Source: CAIUGU01 sp031398625 | Lineage (GTDB): Bacteria; Pseudomonadota; Gammaproteobacteria; Steroidobacterales; Steroidobacteraceae | Direction: 5' to 3' | Assembly: GCA_031398625.1 (NCBI GenBank) | Contig: JANNNQ010000447.1 | Span: 1-64,000 of the forward strand | Length of the DNA: 64,000 nucleotides | Shown here: piece by piece, positions 14,091 through 21,627 of the stretch | Numbering within the stretch: position 1 is the first letter of the stretch | Layout: the number at the start of each line of letters is the position of its first letter | Made by a program: the position numbers and the translations under genes | The notes under the pieces: generated by a model | Database searches by the model: none | What the model was told of the DNA's origin: nothing | What the model saw: only the letters and a program-made list of their open reading frames with translations

Positions 14091-16864
14091 TGGTAACGGT
14101 CGCGACATCGAACCCGTGGGTTTCCCACCGAATCCGCCCGTCGGGCGCGGTCGAAATCCCCATAGAACTCGACTCGGATGCGATCCTCGGCTTGGTCCTC
14201 GACGGTGTCACGGACGACGGGCCAGCCATCAACGCCGCCCTTGACGCGGTCGAGGATGGGGAGCGTGGCGCGCACCTCCTGATCCATGGTGCCGCCGGCC
14301 AGATCTGCTACATCAACTCGATTGTGCAGATGAAGGCCAGTAACTGCATCTTGGACACGGATGTGCCCATCCTGTTCGGGCCGCTGGGGAAGGTGCAGAT
14401 TTTCGGGGAGGCCGAGGAAACCCCGACCCTCTACTCAGACAAGCCCGCCCTGACGGCGGATGCCCCGTCGGGGTCGACGGTGCTGCACCTCGACAGCGTT
14501 TCGTACTTCACGGCAGGGAATTACATCGGCCTGCGGGGTCACAGGGACGCGAACGGGAAGCCGACGCAGACGTTCTTCAGCTACATCACGGCGGTGAACG
14601 TCGGGGCGTTGACGATCACCTTGGAAACCCCGCTCGACGAGACATACAAAGCCTTGAACGTCACGACGTGGAGCAACAAGGAATCTCAGGTCACCAGGGT
14701 TGAGCAGTCGGCCCTGACCGGCACCCCCGACCGTGGTGACGTGGTCATCAACGTCGGTTCCTCAGCGGTGTTCTCGGTGGGCGACATCGTGCAGATCATC
14801 GACGACACCCCCACCACTGATGGGGACCTGACGGAGCAGCCAGGGAACTACGTCCACAAGGAACTGACCTTCATCGTGGCCATCCCCAACGGCACATCGA
14901 TTCAGCTATCCCACGGCCTCTACCACTCGTACAACCCTGCAAGGGATGGGCGGGTCGTGCGGATTCGCTGTGTCAACAACTCCGAGGTGCGGAACTTCGT
15001 CTGCCGGTGGACGTCGACATCCACCGCTTCCTCGCACGCTTTCGAGCTCCGGTACGGGTACGGCAGCGGGTTCAGGAACTGCCGGGCCAAGGGCGTACCC
15101 GGGGCCAGCTGGACTACGCAGGCTTTCCGGTTGACCGACTCCTACGCCTCCTGGGTGAAGGACTGCCGAGCGTCGGGTGCGGACGACGTCACGCCGGGCC
15201 GCGGGTACGGTGCGACGTTCTACGGGTCAACTGAGTGCTTGATCGAAGGCGGACTCTACGAAAGCTGCCGCCACTCCGTGCTTTGGTACAACGGGGCGAC
15301 CGCGTGCACGGCGATTGGGGTCAAGTCCAACGACGCCCGGATCAGTGACTTCGACTGGCACGGCGCGGACTGCAACTACAACCAGGCCATCGGCTGCACC
15401 GCGACCGGTGGAGACCAGAACACCGGCGACTCGTCGATCCGGACGGCCTTCAAGGTCGGGAACCCGAGCCACGTTCTTCCGGGCGACCACTTCAACACGG
15501 TCATCGGGTGCAAGGTCGTCAACTACCAAGGGGTGGCGTTCGAAGTCATCCCCGACGCGCAGGAGAACGTCTTTCGGGACTGCGAAGTCCACGGCGCAGA
15601 GGTGGGCATCAAGTCCGGGCCCATCGTCGAGACACCAACCCTCCTGTCCATGGGGACAGTAGTCAGCGGCGTCCGGTTCTACGACGTGCCCGTCCCGTTC
15701 CAGTTGGACGGAGGCGGAAGCAAGATCCTCACCAAGTGGGTCATCGAAAACAACACGTGGACGAGGTGCGGGCCCTTCGTCGTAGACAACGCGCCAAAGT
15801 TTCGGTTCACCCGGAACCGGATCATCGACCCGGCGATGGGCTCCAACTACTCATTCACCGCAACGGGATGCACCGGAATCCAGGTGAAGGGCAACGACTT
15901 CTCCGATGCCCCAAAGGGCTTCGCGTTCGGGACCTGCCCGGACTTCCGGGTGACCCAGAACGACCTCCACGACCTCACCGCCTCCACCATCGTGTTCCGC
16001 GACAACGGCGGCAACGCGGGCTACCTGTTCAGAGACAACGACTACATCGGGTACACCCCCACCTCGTCGATCGGGACGGCATCGGTCGGGACCATCGAAC
16101 TCCTCCGCCCTTCCGCTGGCGGTGGGGGAACGTACCCGCCCGCCGGTGGCGTCCCGTTCGCGGACCTCGACGCGTCCTTGCAGGGCGTCGTCTCCGGCGC
16201 CTACGTGTTCCCCGGCGGGGGCATCCCCGAAACGGACCTCGCCGCGGCTGTGTCGACATCGCTCGGCAAGGCCGACACCGCGTACCAGAAACCGGGCGGC
16301 GGGATCCCCGATACCGACCTCGCCACCCCTGGTGGTGGCGGTTACTCGGCGGACACTCCGGCCGATCACGGCTACGACGAATGGGCGTACGACCCGACCA
16401 TCGCCCAATCGTCCGCTGTCGCAACGGCAGGCCGCCTGGAGATGATCCGTGTCCGGGTCGAGTCGACCGGGACCTCGACGGGCTTGGTGTTCAGCGTTGC
16501 CACGGCTGGCACTGGCCTCACCGCGGCGTACGGGGTCATCTACGACGCCGCCGGCAACCAGTTGGCAATCACCGGGGACATCTCGTCCAGCTTCACCAGT
16601 ACCGGGGTTAAGTCGGTCGCGACGGGCGCGAACTACTCCCGGACGGCGGGAGCGGACTTGTACGTGGCCCTGCTGCAGGTCGGCGGCACCCCTGCCGCGC
16701 TGCATCGTGCGGTCACGTCCGCAGGGCTGAGCAACGCGGGCCTCAACGCTGCGGCCGGCTACCGGTTCATGTCGTCCGGGACCGGCCTCACCACACCTCC
16801 TGCGACGGTCACCATCTCCGGTGGGACGTCGTCGTCCAATACGTACTGGGTGGCCATACGGTGA
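14090..16864 (+). CDS. tailspike-like protein with beta-helix domain
   Basis: 924 residues from GTG 14090 (GGTGGGGG upstream; GTG 14078 is the alternative). The long middle part has repeating short strands with Asn/Gly/Cys turns (ECLIEGGLYESCRHSVLWYN, NYNQAIGCTATGGDQNTGDS, NRIIDPAMG), the right-handed parallel beta-helix pattern of pectate-lyase-like spikes. Near residues 690-750 a repeated GGGIPETDLAAAV / GGGIPDTDLA linker leads to a C-terminal beta domain of about 160 residues. It likely binds or cleaves a host surface polysaccharide, alongside the preceding GH26-like protein. Confidence 0.7.
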   Translation: MVTVATSNPWVSHRIRPSGAVEIPIELDSDAILGLVLDGVTDDGPAINAALDAVEDGERGAHLLIHGAAGQICYINSIVQMKASNCILDTDVPILFGPLGKVQIFGEAEETPTLYSDKPALTADAPSGSTVLHLDSVSYFTAGNYIGLRGHRDANGKPTQTFFSYITAVNVGALTITLETPLDETYKALNVTTWSNKESQVTRVEQSALTGTPDRGDVVINVGSSAVFSVGDIVQIIDDTPTTDGDLTEQPGNYVHKELTFIVAIPNGTSIQLSHGLYHSYNPARDGRVVRIRCVNNSEVRNFVCRWTSTSTASSHAFELRYGYGSGFRNCRAKGVPGASWTTQAFRLTDSYASWVKDCRASGADDVTPGRGYGATFYGSTECLIEGGLYESCRHSVLWYNGATACTAIGVKSNDARISDFDWHGADCNYNQAIGCTATGGDQNTGDSSIRTAFKVGNPSHVLPGDHFNTVIGCKVVNYQGVAFEVIPDAQENVFRDCEVHGAEVGIKSGPIVETPTLLSMGTVVSGVRFYDVPVPFQLDGGGSKILTKWVIENNTWTRCGPFVVDNAPKFRFTRNRIIDPAMGSNYSFTATGCTGIQVKGNDFSDAPKGFAFGTCPDFRVTQNDLHDLTASTIVFRDNGGNAGYLFRDNDYIGYTPTSSIGTASVGTIELLRPSAGGGGTYPPAGGVPFADLDASLQGVVSGAYVFPGGGIPETDLAAAVSTSLGKADTAYQKPGGGIPDTDLATPGGGGYSADTPADHGYDEWAYDPTIAQSSAVATAGRLEMIRVRVESTGTSTGLVFSVATAGTGLTAAYGVIYDAAGNQLAITGDISSSFTSTGVKSVATGANYSRTAGADLYVALLQVGGTPAALHRAVTSAGLSNAGLNAAAGYRFMSSGTGLTTPPATVTISGGTSSSNTYWVAIR

Positions 16865-17325
16865 GCATCGACCTGAGCACGATCCCGTGGGCGCCGACGC
16901 TGGCGAAGGTCGGCGCTCACATCCAGTCGAGGACCCGGCACGTGGAAACCAACATCGCGCTAGGGACGTTCACGGCGAACACGTACCCCACCGATGTGCA
17001 GGTGAGCGAGGTCATCCGGTCGGCAGTAAGCATGGTGCAGGGGAAAGTCGGGACACCGATCGTCGCGGCGGCCTACGACCTGTGCGAGACAGCGGCGGCG
17101 CTTTGGTCGGCGTATTGGACCGAGTTGACTTTCCCAGAGCGGGATTCTGATGTCACCGTGTACCTGCAGCTCCGGGCCGATGCGCTGTTGTTGATGGAGC
17201 AAGCCGAAGCGGTGAACATCGGGGCGGGCGGCGGAACTCAGGACCCGCCTGACGAGGACGGGTTGGCGAACAACGAGCTGTCCAGCTACTACTTCCCTGC
17301 CGCCCCTGGGGAGTACGTCCTCTGA
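16861..17325 (+). CDS. head-tail connector/adaptor protein
   Basis: 154 residues from GTG 16861 (GTGA overlap with the spike gene). Mostly helical (VQVSEVIRSAVSMVQGKVG, AAYDLCETAAALWSAYWTE, LQLRADALLLMEQAEAV), like gp6/gp15-type adaptors that sit below the portal. Position before the tail-completion genes supports this. The sequence alone does not fix the family. Confidence 0.55.
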   Translation: MSIDLSTIPWAPTLAKVGAHIQSRTRHVETNIALGTFTANTYPTDVQVSEVIRSAVSMVQGKVGTPIVAAAYDLCETAAALWSAYWTELTFPERDSDVTVYLQLRADALLLMEQAEAVNIGAGGGTQDPPDEDGLANNELSSYYFPAAPGEYVL

Positions 17326-17358
17326 CGAGAACCGGGCCGTTCGCTATTCTCGACTCCG

Positions 17359-17471
17359 GCGCCAGTCATCTAGTGGCCTAGGACGTCGCCGGGAGTAGGG
17401 ATCGAGGCCCAGCGCTTCGGCGATAAGTGGCACCCCCGGCGAGAACGCGGGTTCGGATCCCGCCTGGCGTT
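17359..17471 (+). tRNA. tRNA-Glu-like gene with a 47-nt anticodon loop/insert
   Basis: Acceptor GCGCCAG (17359-17365) pairs with CTGGCGT (17464-17470; one G-U). A tRNA-Glu type D-arm follows (TCTAGTGGCCTAGGAC). The anticodon stem TCGCC (17386-17390) pairs perfectly with GGCGA (17438-17442) and can extend by GGG/CCC. The variable loop is GAAC, and the T-arm is GCGGG-TTCGGAT-CCCGC. Between the anticodon-stem arms lie 47 nt instead of 7, with no recognisable anticodon loop; loop position 58 is G, not A, and no CCA is encoded. It may be a decayed tRNA, an interrupted tRNA or a tRNA mimic. It lies in the 17326-17771 gap, followed by a short hairpin (17480-17497). Confidence 0.45.
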
Positions 17472-17702
17472 GGTGCTCTGCCGTGGGAAGCCACGGCACC
17501 CGTTGCTCAGCGGCATAGCGCACCGGTGGACGGCCTGCCGCTTCGAGGCTTGCGCGCCTCGGGGTCGCGGGCCGTTCGCTTGTTCGCTCCAACGCAACGG
17601 CCGATTCGTTGGATGGGGGTCCCGCAGATCCACCGGGAGTTGTATCCCCTTTGCAGGTCCTTCTTAAGTGCTGACCCCTGACGAATCCCCCAGATCTATG
17701 TG

Positions 17703-17716
17703 GTGACGTGTGTCAC
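17703..17716. promoter_or_regulatory. GTGAC-N4-GTCAC palindrome
   Basis: Perfect palindrome GTGACGTGTGTCAC just upstream of operator pair 4. It is close to the published BldD recognition pattern (GTGA...TCAC), and the phage encodes a BldD-like protein at 21624, so it may be a site for that protein. Could be coincidental. Confidence 0.25.
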
Positions 17717-17728
17717 GGCGCGCACCGA

Positions 17729-17763
17729 CTACGATTCGTGGCAGACAGCGCTACGAATCATGG
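17729..17763. promoter_or_regulatory. paired 13-bp dyad operator (pair 4)
   Basis: CTACGATTCGTGG at 17729-17741 and CTACGAATCATGG at 17751-17763, 22 bp apart, directly before the gene at 17772. TACGAT inside the first copy could serve as a -10 box, which would put the second copy in the leader. Confidence 0.65.
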
Positions 17764-17771
17764 AGGCTCTC

Positions 17772-18089
17772 ATGCCCGTCAGGCCCGAACCCACCCAGCC
17801 CAACGTCCCCTCGTTCGCGGAAGACCTCACCCCCGTGGCCGCACCGAAGGGTGCACCGACCCCGGCGGACTACGCGAAGGAGTGGGGCAGCTACCGGGCG
17901 CTCCATGACCTCATGGTCAACGGCTCTCTCGCCGTCACCACCGGCAACCCCGTCCCTGCCAGCCACCCGATGCTCCGCGACTCTCACGAGGTCGACGAGA
18001 ACGGCCGCGGCGGTTGGGGCGACGGCTGGGTGACCTCGAAGGCCGTGGAGCTCACCGGGGACTACCCGGCCCCAGACGACCTGCGCTGA
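17772..18089 (+). CDS. hypothetical protein, 105 aa
   Basis: ATG 17772 has GGAGG six bases upstream; an in-frame ATG at 17760 lies inside the operator and is less likely. Pro-rich N-terminus, then a helical segment (YAKEWGSYRALHDLMVNGSL) and a polar Gly/Asp-rich end. It heads the tail-completion operon. No family recognised. Confidence 0.55.
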   Translation: MPVRPEPTQPNVPSFAEDLTPVAAPKGAPTPADYAKEWGSYRALHDLMVNGSLAVTTGNPVPASHPMLRDSHEVDENGRGGWGDGWVTSKAVELTGDYPAPDDLR

Positions 18090-18181
18090 TGTTCCGCGCT
18101 CTCGGCTCGGTCGTTCTTGGCGCGCTCTCCTTCGGGGTCGGCACGCTCATCGGCTATCGCATGGCTCGGCCGATCCGATGA
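18089..18181 (+). CDS. 30-aa single-pass membrane peptide
   Basis: ATG 18089 overlaps the previous stop (TGATG) and the frame ends at TGA 18181, overlapping the next ATG (ATGA). MFRALGSVVLGALSFGVGTL then IGYRMARPIR forms one membrane helix with a basic cytoplasmic tail. Too short for a family call; overlaps on both sides support it. Confidence 0.5.
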   Translation: MFRALGSVVLGALSFGVGTLIGYRMARPIR

Positions 18182-18570
18182 GCGTTGTCGTCGTCCTCGA
18201 CGATGCAGGAATCGACAGCCTCTTCGGGCCAGCCGGCCCCGTCGCCGAGTTTCACGCCGACGTCGTCACGACGGTGTACGCGCGGGCTCTGGCGAAAGCG
18301 CCAATCGGTTCACCGTCGAAAACCCCGGAAGGCCACCCGGCTGGTTGGTTGCGCAGCCAGATGCATTGGGAGTTCGCGGGGGAACTGACGGCATGGGTTG
18401 TCACCGAAGCCGTCTTGTCCAAAGCCAGCGGACGACCCGGGGATCCCTACGCAAGGTGGATCGAACGACCCCAAGAACGGCCATGGAAACCACCGCCGTT
18501 CGCCCGTGACGACCGGCCATACCTTGTGCCGGCGCTCGACGAGATCTTCCAGGAATTGGGACTGACATGA
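18178..18570 (+). CDS. HK97-gp10-like tail completion protein
   Basis: 130 residues from ATG 18178. Early helix, then VYARALAKAPIGSPSKTPEGHPAG and a YLVPALDEIFQELG ending, reminiscent of gp10-type head-tail joining proteins (A-x-x-x-x-P-V/I-x-T/S-G-x-L-R style core: KAPIGS...GWLRSQMHW). Position between adaptor and tail-terminator genes agrees. It would sit at the head-tail interface or neck. Confidence 0.55.
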   Translation: MSVVVVLDDAGIDSLFGPAGPVAEFHADVVTTVYARALAKAPIGSPSKTPEGHPAGWLRSQMHWEFAGELTAWVVTEAVLSKASGRPGDPYARWIERPQERPWKPPPFARDDRPYLVPALDEIFQELGLT

Positions 18571-18755
18571 GCCTTGGCGCGGTTGGCGGTACCCGGATCA
18601 CGATCCTGGGTCGCGACTACTTCATGTACCCGAACGAGAGTGGCGTGGGTTGCTACGTCCAGCCGGTGCCAGTGTTCCCGACCCTGCGGACGAACCTCTG
18701 GGACAACCCGGAGCATGATGTCGTCGGCGATCTCGTCTTGGCGATGACCAAGTGA
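18567..18755 (+). CDS. hypothetical protein, 62 aa
   Basis: ATG 18567 overlaps the previous stop by 4 nt. Short, beta-like sequence with FMYPNESGVGCYVQP. No family recognised; neck-region position only. Confidence 0.5.
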   Translation: MSLGAVGGTRITILGRDYFMYPNESGVGCYVQPVPVFPTLRTNLWDNPEHDVVGDLVLAMTK

Positions 18756-18928
18756 GCGACCTGAGCGACAGCGACCGGGAGGCACTCAAGGCGTACGCCG
18801 CTGCCTACCGAGACTTCAATGGCGTCGGGTGGATGTTCGCGGTCCTCGTGTTCCCGATAGTCGCCTTGTACTTGGCTGGTTGGGTCGCGGGCATATTGAG
18901 GTTCGTGGTTCCGGGAGGGGTGCAGTGA
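18752..18928 (+). CDS. 58-aa single-pass membrane protein
   Basis: GTG 18752 overlaps the previous stop (GTGA). A polar N-terminus (MSDLSDSDREALKAYAAAYR) precedes one membrane segment (WMFAVLVFPIVALYLAGWVA). Membrane proteins are unusual among neck genes; this and the 18089 peptide may be accessory. Function unknown. Confidence 0.5.
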   Translation: MSDLSDSDREALKAYAAAYRDFNGVGWMFAVLVFPIVALYLAGWVAGILRFVVPGGVQ

Positions 18929-19383
18929 CGATCTCCGGTCCCACCTTCGACGTCGAACGTCTAGCCCAGACCTGGGCGAAGGAGTTCCCCGGCCTCGTCG
19001 GTACCAGTGCGCCCCTGATTGGCGTGCACCTCGTGGACGATGCGCGCTCCCCCCAGCGGGGCGCCATTGCGTCTCTGGCGGCACGTGGCACCCGGGTTGT
19101 GGACATGGAGGGCCTCGGTGATTCGGCGCGGATCTCGTGGGAGGTCAAGGCGGTCGGCGGTTCGACGGGGGCGAAGAATGAGGCGAAGCGCGGGGCCAAT
19201 GCTCTGGCGTCCGCACTCCGCACCCTGGTTGGGACCCCCGTGATCGTGACGTCGCCGGGACCGGACGGGGAGACAGCGAGGCTCAGCAATGCGGAGAACG
19301 TGAACGGGCCGACGTGGGTGGGGAGTCCGGGTGGTCAGGCTACGTACCGGGTGGACGCGACGATGGTGTGGCAGCTTCCTTGA
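18925..19383 (+). CDS. tail terminator-like protein
   Basis: 152 residues from GTG 18925 (GTGA overlap). Alternating strands and helices (LVGTSAPLIGVHLVDDARSP, RISWEVKAVGGSTGAKNEAK, LASALRTLVGTPVIV, QATYRVDATMVWQL) fit a tail-terminator or tail-completion protein placed just before the major tail protein. Its 3' end overlaps the convergent leftward gene by 44 nt. Confidence 0.45.
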   Translation: MTISGPTFDVERLAQTWAKEFPGLVGTSAPLIGVHLVDDARSPQRGAIASLAARGTRVVDMEGLGDSARISWEVKAVGGSTGAKNEAKRGANALASALRTLVGTPVIVTSPGPDGETARLSNAENVNGPTWVGSPGGQATYRVDATMVWQLP

Positions 19384-19723
19384 AGCCGCGGCAAAGGCAG
19401 TAGAAATCCGCGGAGATGTCGTCCAGTCCGTGCCAGCATTCATCGCCCTCCGCAGGCGTGGCGTGTTCGCTTCGGGGATGACCGCAGGTGCAGGGCGCGT
19501 AGTGGTTCAGCAGGACGTCGATGGTGTCGCACGGCCAACCGGGGCGTTCTGCTTCGTAGCCGCCGAACTCGTCGCCCCTGCACTCAGGCCACGGCCACCC
19601 CTTGCTCGGGTGATGTAGTTCCACGATGGCCCGAAGCGCAGGGTGGTCGACTTTCGCGAGGAGTTGGCGGTGCTGCTCCTCGGCCGCAGCGAAGCGGGCT
19701 GCCTCTTCCTCGGCGATGCTCAC
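19340..19723 (-). CDS. Cys/His-rich hypothetical protein, leftward operon gene 7
   Basis: 127 residues from GTG 19723 (GTGA overlap with the preceding gene), last gene of the leftward operon. A coiled-coil-like N-terminus (EEEAARFAAAEEQHRQLLAK) and a Cys-rich second half (CTCGHPRSEH, ECWHG, FYCLCRGF) resembling a small zinc-binding fold. DUF6221-like features (LRAIVELHHP) occur in the middle. Unknown function. Confidence 0.55.
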   Translation of the reverse strand: MSIAEEEAARFAAAEEQHRQLLAKVDHPALRAIVELHHPSKGWPWPECRGDEFGGYEAERPGWPCDTIDVLLNHYAPCTCGHPRSEHATPAEGDECWHGLDDISADFYCLCRGFKEAATPSSRPPGT

Positions 19724-19935
19724 TCTTCCCCACCTCCCGGTAGAGGGCCTAAGGCCCGTTTGAGATTCGCCATGGCCGGCCCAGGGCAGACGGCCCCTTC
19801 CCAGGTGTTCTTGTGCGCGATGAGCACCCCGTAGCTGGTCTGCTGCTTGCCGCACCAGCGGCAGTCCGTGTGCGGCTCAGCGTGACGCATCCCGTCCAAG
19901 ATGAACTGAGGGATCGGCGGGTCGGTGCGGCTCAT
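19720..19935 (-). CDS. small zinc-finger-like protein, leftward operon gene 6
   Basis: 71 residues from ATG 19935, ATGA/GTGA overlaps on both sides. Motif C-R-W-C-G-K at residues 25-30 with an upstream His and a later Cys suggests a treble-clef-like site. Unknown function. Confidence 0.5.
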   Translation of the reverse strand: MSRTDPPIPQFILDGMRHAEPHTDCRWCGKQQTSYGVLIAHKNTWEGAVCPGPAMANLKRALGPLPGGGEE

Positions 19936-20171
19936 CGCCACCGGGACCAAGAGATCAGGCCCGGGTCTGGCTGGAGTGGTGGTGCATCGGCTGGCACCTC
20001 TGAATGCGTATGCCTGGCCAGAAACCGTTCGCCAGCGGCCTCGACTGCAGCCTCGTCGAGTCCTGACACTTCCAGCCACTCACCGCAGTAACACCGCAGG
20101 GTTCGGCCGTAGCGAGTCGTCGTCTGTGGCGTGAGCCAGCGGCCAAGGATTCCTGAGCCTCGCGTCATCAT
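19932..20171 (-). CDS. hypothetical protein, leftward operon gene 5
   Basis: 79 residues from ATG 20171 (or 20168), with GGTGGGGA upstream. Contains Cys-Tyr-Cys near residue 27 and a helical middle (LDEAAVEAAGERFLARHTHS). Overlaps its neighbours by 4 nt. No family recognised. Confidence 0.5.
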   Translation of the reverse strand: MMTRGSGILGRWLTPQTTTRYGRTLRCYCGEWLEVSGLDEAAVEAAGERFLARHTHSEVPADAPPLQPDPGLISWSRWR

Positions 20172-20404
20172 TCCCCACCTCCTCTCAGTGCGGTCTCGAT
20201 CCGGAGCGCCAGCAGGACCGCCTCACCCATGGCGCTGTTGTGGTCCTCGGCCGGCCCGGGGTGCGCGATGCCGTCGAGTGCCTTGAGCGCGCTCTCCAGC
20301 GCCGCCTTGTACCGGTCCCGTTCGGCAACCAGAGCGGACTCTCGCTTGCGGCTCAAGGCCATCAAGCGCTCTCGTTCGGCCAAGAATTCGGCTTGACTGA
20401 TCAC
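20168..20404 (-). CDS. coiled-coil protein, leftward operon gene 4
   Basis: 78 residues from GTG 20404 (GTGA overlap). Heptad-rich first half (FLAERERLMALSRKRESALV, RDRYKAALESALKAL) predicts a coiled coil; ends in Gly-rich residues. Unknown function. Confidence 0.5.
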   Translation of the reverse strand: MISQAEFLAERERLMALSRKRESALVAERDRYKAALESALKALDGIAHPGPAEDHNSAMGEAVLLALRIETALRGGGE

Positions 20405-21027
20405 GACCCACCTGCGCTTTCGGCGGCGGCATGGTGGAGGTCGCGCGCTTCCCGCCAGAGGTCTTTCAAGAACTCCTTGGAGGAGATGCGTAGTGCGTCA
20501 GCGTGCTGGTGACCCTTCGACCACGGAGTGCCAGGCTGCGCGGGTTTCCCTGCCGGACCGCAGCGGACGCACGGTGTTGCGTGGAGGCGTCCGACGGTGG
20601 CGTCCCTGCGGGCGTCGTACTTTTCCCGATATGGGCCGCCTGCCTTGAGGCAGGACACGGCGATCAGCCAGGCGCGCATTTTCGCGTCGGCCGACCAGTT
20701 GGCTTTGGTGCCCTTCTTGCGGCGAGCAGCGACCCAAGCGACCGATTGATGGTCATCGCGATGCAATTGGCTCGGGTCGCTGCCGCCAGTCTGACCCCCG
20801 CCAGCGGATCGACATTGGGTATCGAATTCGCATTGGCTGGCGGGGAGTGTGTGGAGCCCGCAGTACGCCCAAAGTTGGGACACGGTGCGGGGCTTCTGGG
20901 TGTTGACGTTGATGTACGGGTCGCCGATGGCGGCGAGCAGTCTGGCGGCCTGCTTCTCGCCGACGCCTTTGCTCCGAGCCACGAAAGGCCCGAGAGGGTG
21001 AGCGCGCATGGACCGCTTGAGCGCCAA
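20401..21027 (-). CDS. IS110-type transposase C-terminal domain protein, frame-disrupted start
   Basis: About 208 residues. The core KGVGEKQAARLLAAIGDP, SQLWAYCGLH, ARRKKGTKANWSADAKMRAW and ALRISSKEFLKDLWREARDL match the second (helix-hairpin-helix type) domain of IS110-family transposases as found free-standing in actinobacterial elements. The N-terminal DEDD catalytic domain is absent. This frame has only a TTG near 21027 as start and a TAG just upstream, whereas the natural start, ATG 21073, overlapping the preceding gene, reads MTAMLDTEDQRDSAI in the +1-shifted frame. A single-base skip at 21028 would join both into EDQRDSAI-LALKRSMRAHP. Hence a frameshift lesion or a programmed shift. 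Confidence 0.6.
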   Translation of the reverse strand: MALKRSMRAHPLGPFVARSKGVGEKQAARLLAAIGDPYINVNTQKPRTVSQLWAYCGLHTLPASQCEFDTQCRSAGGGQTGGSDPSQLHRDDHQSVAWVAARRKKGTKANWSADAKMRAWLIAVSCLKAGGPYREKYDARRDATVGRLHATPCVRCGPAGKPAQPGTPWSKGHQHADALRISSKEFLKDLWREARDLHHAAAESAGGS

Positions 21028-21069
21028 CTATGGCCGAGTCGCGCTGGTCTTCAGTATCGAGCATGGCGG

Positions 21070-21627
21070 TCATTCCGCTTCACCCCAACATGCGGCGGCA
21101 TCTTCCTCGCTGAGGTCGCTGGCCTTGTCGAGACCCTTGTCTCGCAGCTTCTTCGCCAGCCGTGACAGGCGATCGGCGACCACGGTCAGTTCGCTGGCCT
21201 GCTTATGGCGGGACGCCGCCAACTGCTCTATCTGGTCGACCGCGAGATCGGCCAGGCGCCACACGACGCCATCAAGGTTGTACTGCGTCTTGAGGGTCTG
21301 GTCCCACCACGTTGCCCGCTGGGCAACTCGTGGGGAAGCGTGGGTGCCGCGCTGCGGGGGAGCCGTGGGCTGCGCATCCGAGACTCCCGAAGCCCCGACT
21401 GGAGTTACCTCTGGCTCGCGAGGGGGTGGAACCGATGTAGCCGCTCGATCCTGCGTCATCACGTTCTGCACGAACTGCCGCAACAGCATCTGGAACACCT
21501 GGTCGCGCTGGTCGCGGGTCAGATCCTTGCCCACTCGATCCGACACGTCATCGACACTCACCCCGGACTGAGCCTGCTGGAGTCGCTGGCGAACGAACTG
21601 GAGAAGCGAAAACGTCTCGGTCTTCAC
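21070..21627 (-). CDS. hypothetical protein, leftward operon gene 2
   Basis: 185 residues from GTG 21627 (GTGA overlap with the BldD-like gene). Helical N-terminus (QQAQSGVSVDDVSDRVGKDL, DQVFQMLLRQFVQNVMTQ), a Pro/Ser linker, then a second helical domain (VWRLADLAVDQIEQLAASRH, VVADRLSRLAKKLRDKGLDK). Two-domain layout suggests a DNA-binding or adaptor role, but nothing is recognised. Confidence 0.5.
   Translation of the reverse strand: MKTETFSLLQFVRQRLQQAQSGVSVDDVSDRVGKDLTRDQRDQVFQMLLRQFVQNVMTQDRAATSVPPPREPEVTPVGASGVSDAQPTAPPQRGTHASPRVAQRATWWDQTLKTQYNLDGVVWRLADLAVDQIEQLAASRHKQASELTVVADRLSRLAKKLRDKGLDKASDLSEEDAAACWGEAE

Noticed and set aside
15851..16705. Long leftward open frame opposite the spike gene
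   Set aside because: High-GC shadow frame; composition is Arg/Val/Asp-rich without a fold, and the rightward frame is a beta-helix protein.
17344..17592. Leftward 82-codon frame across the tRNA-like region
   Set aside because: No ribosome site or family; the region is better explained by the tRNA-like structure.
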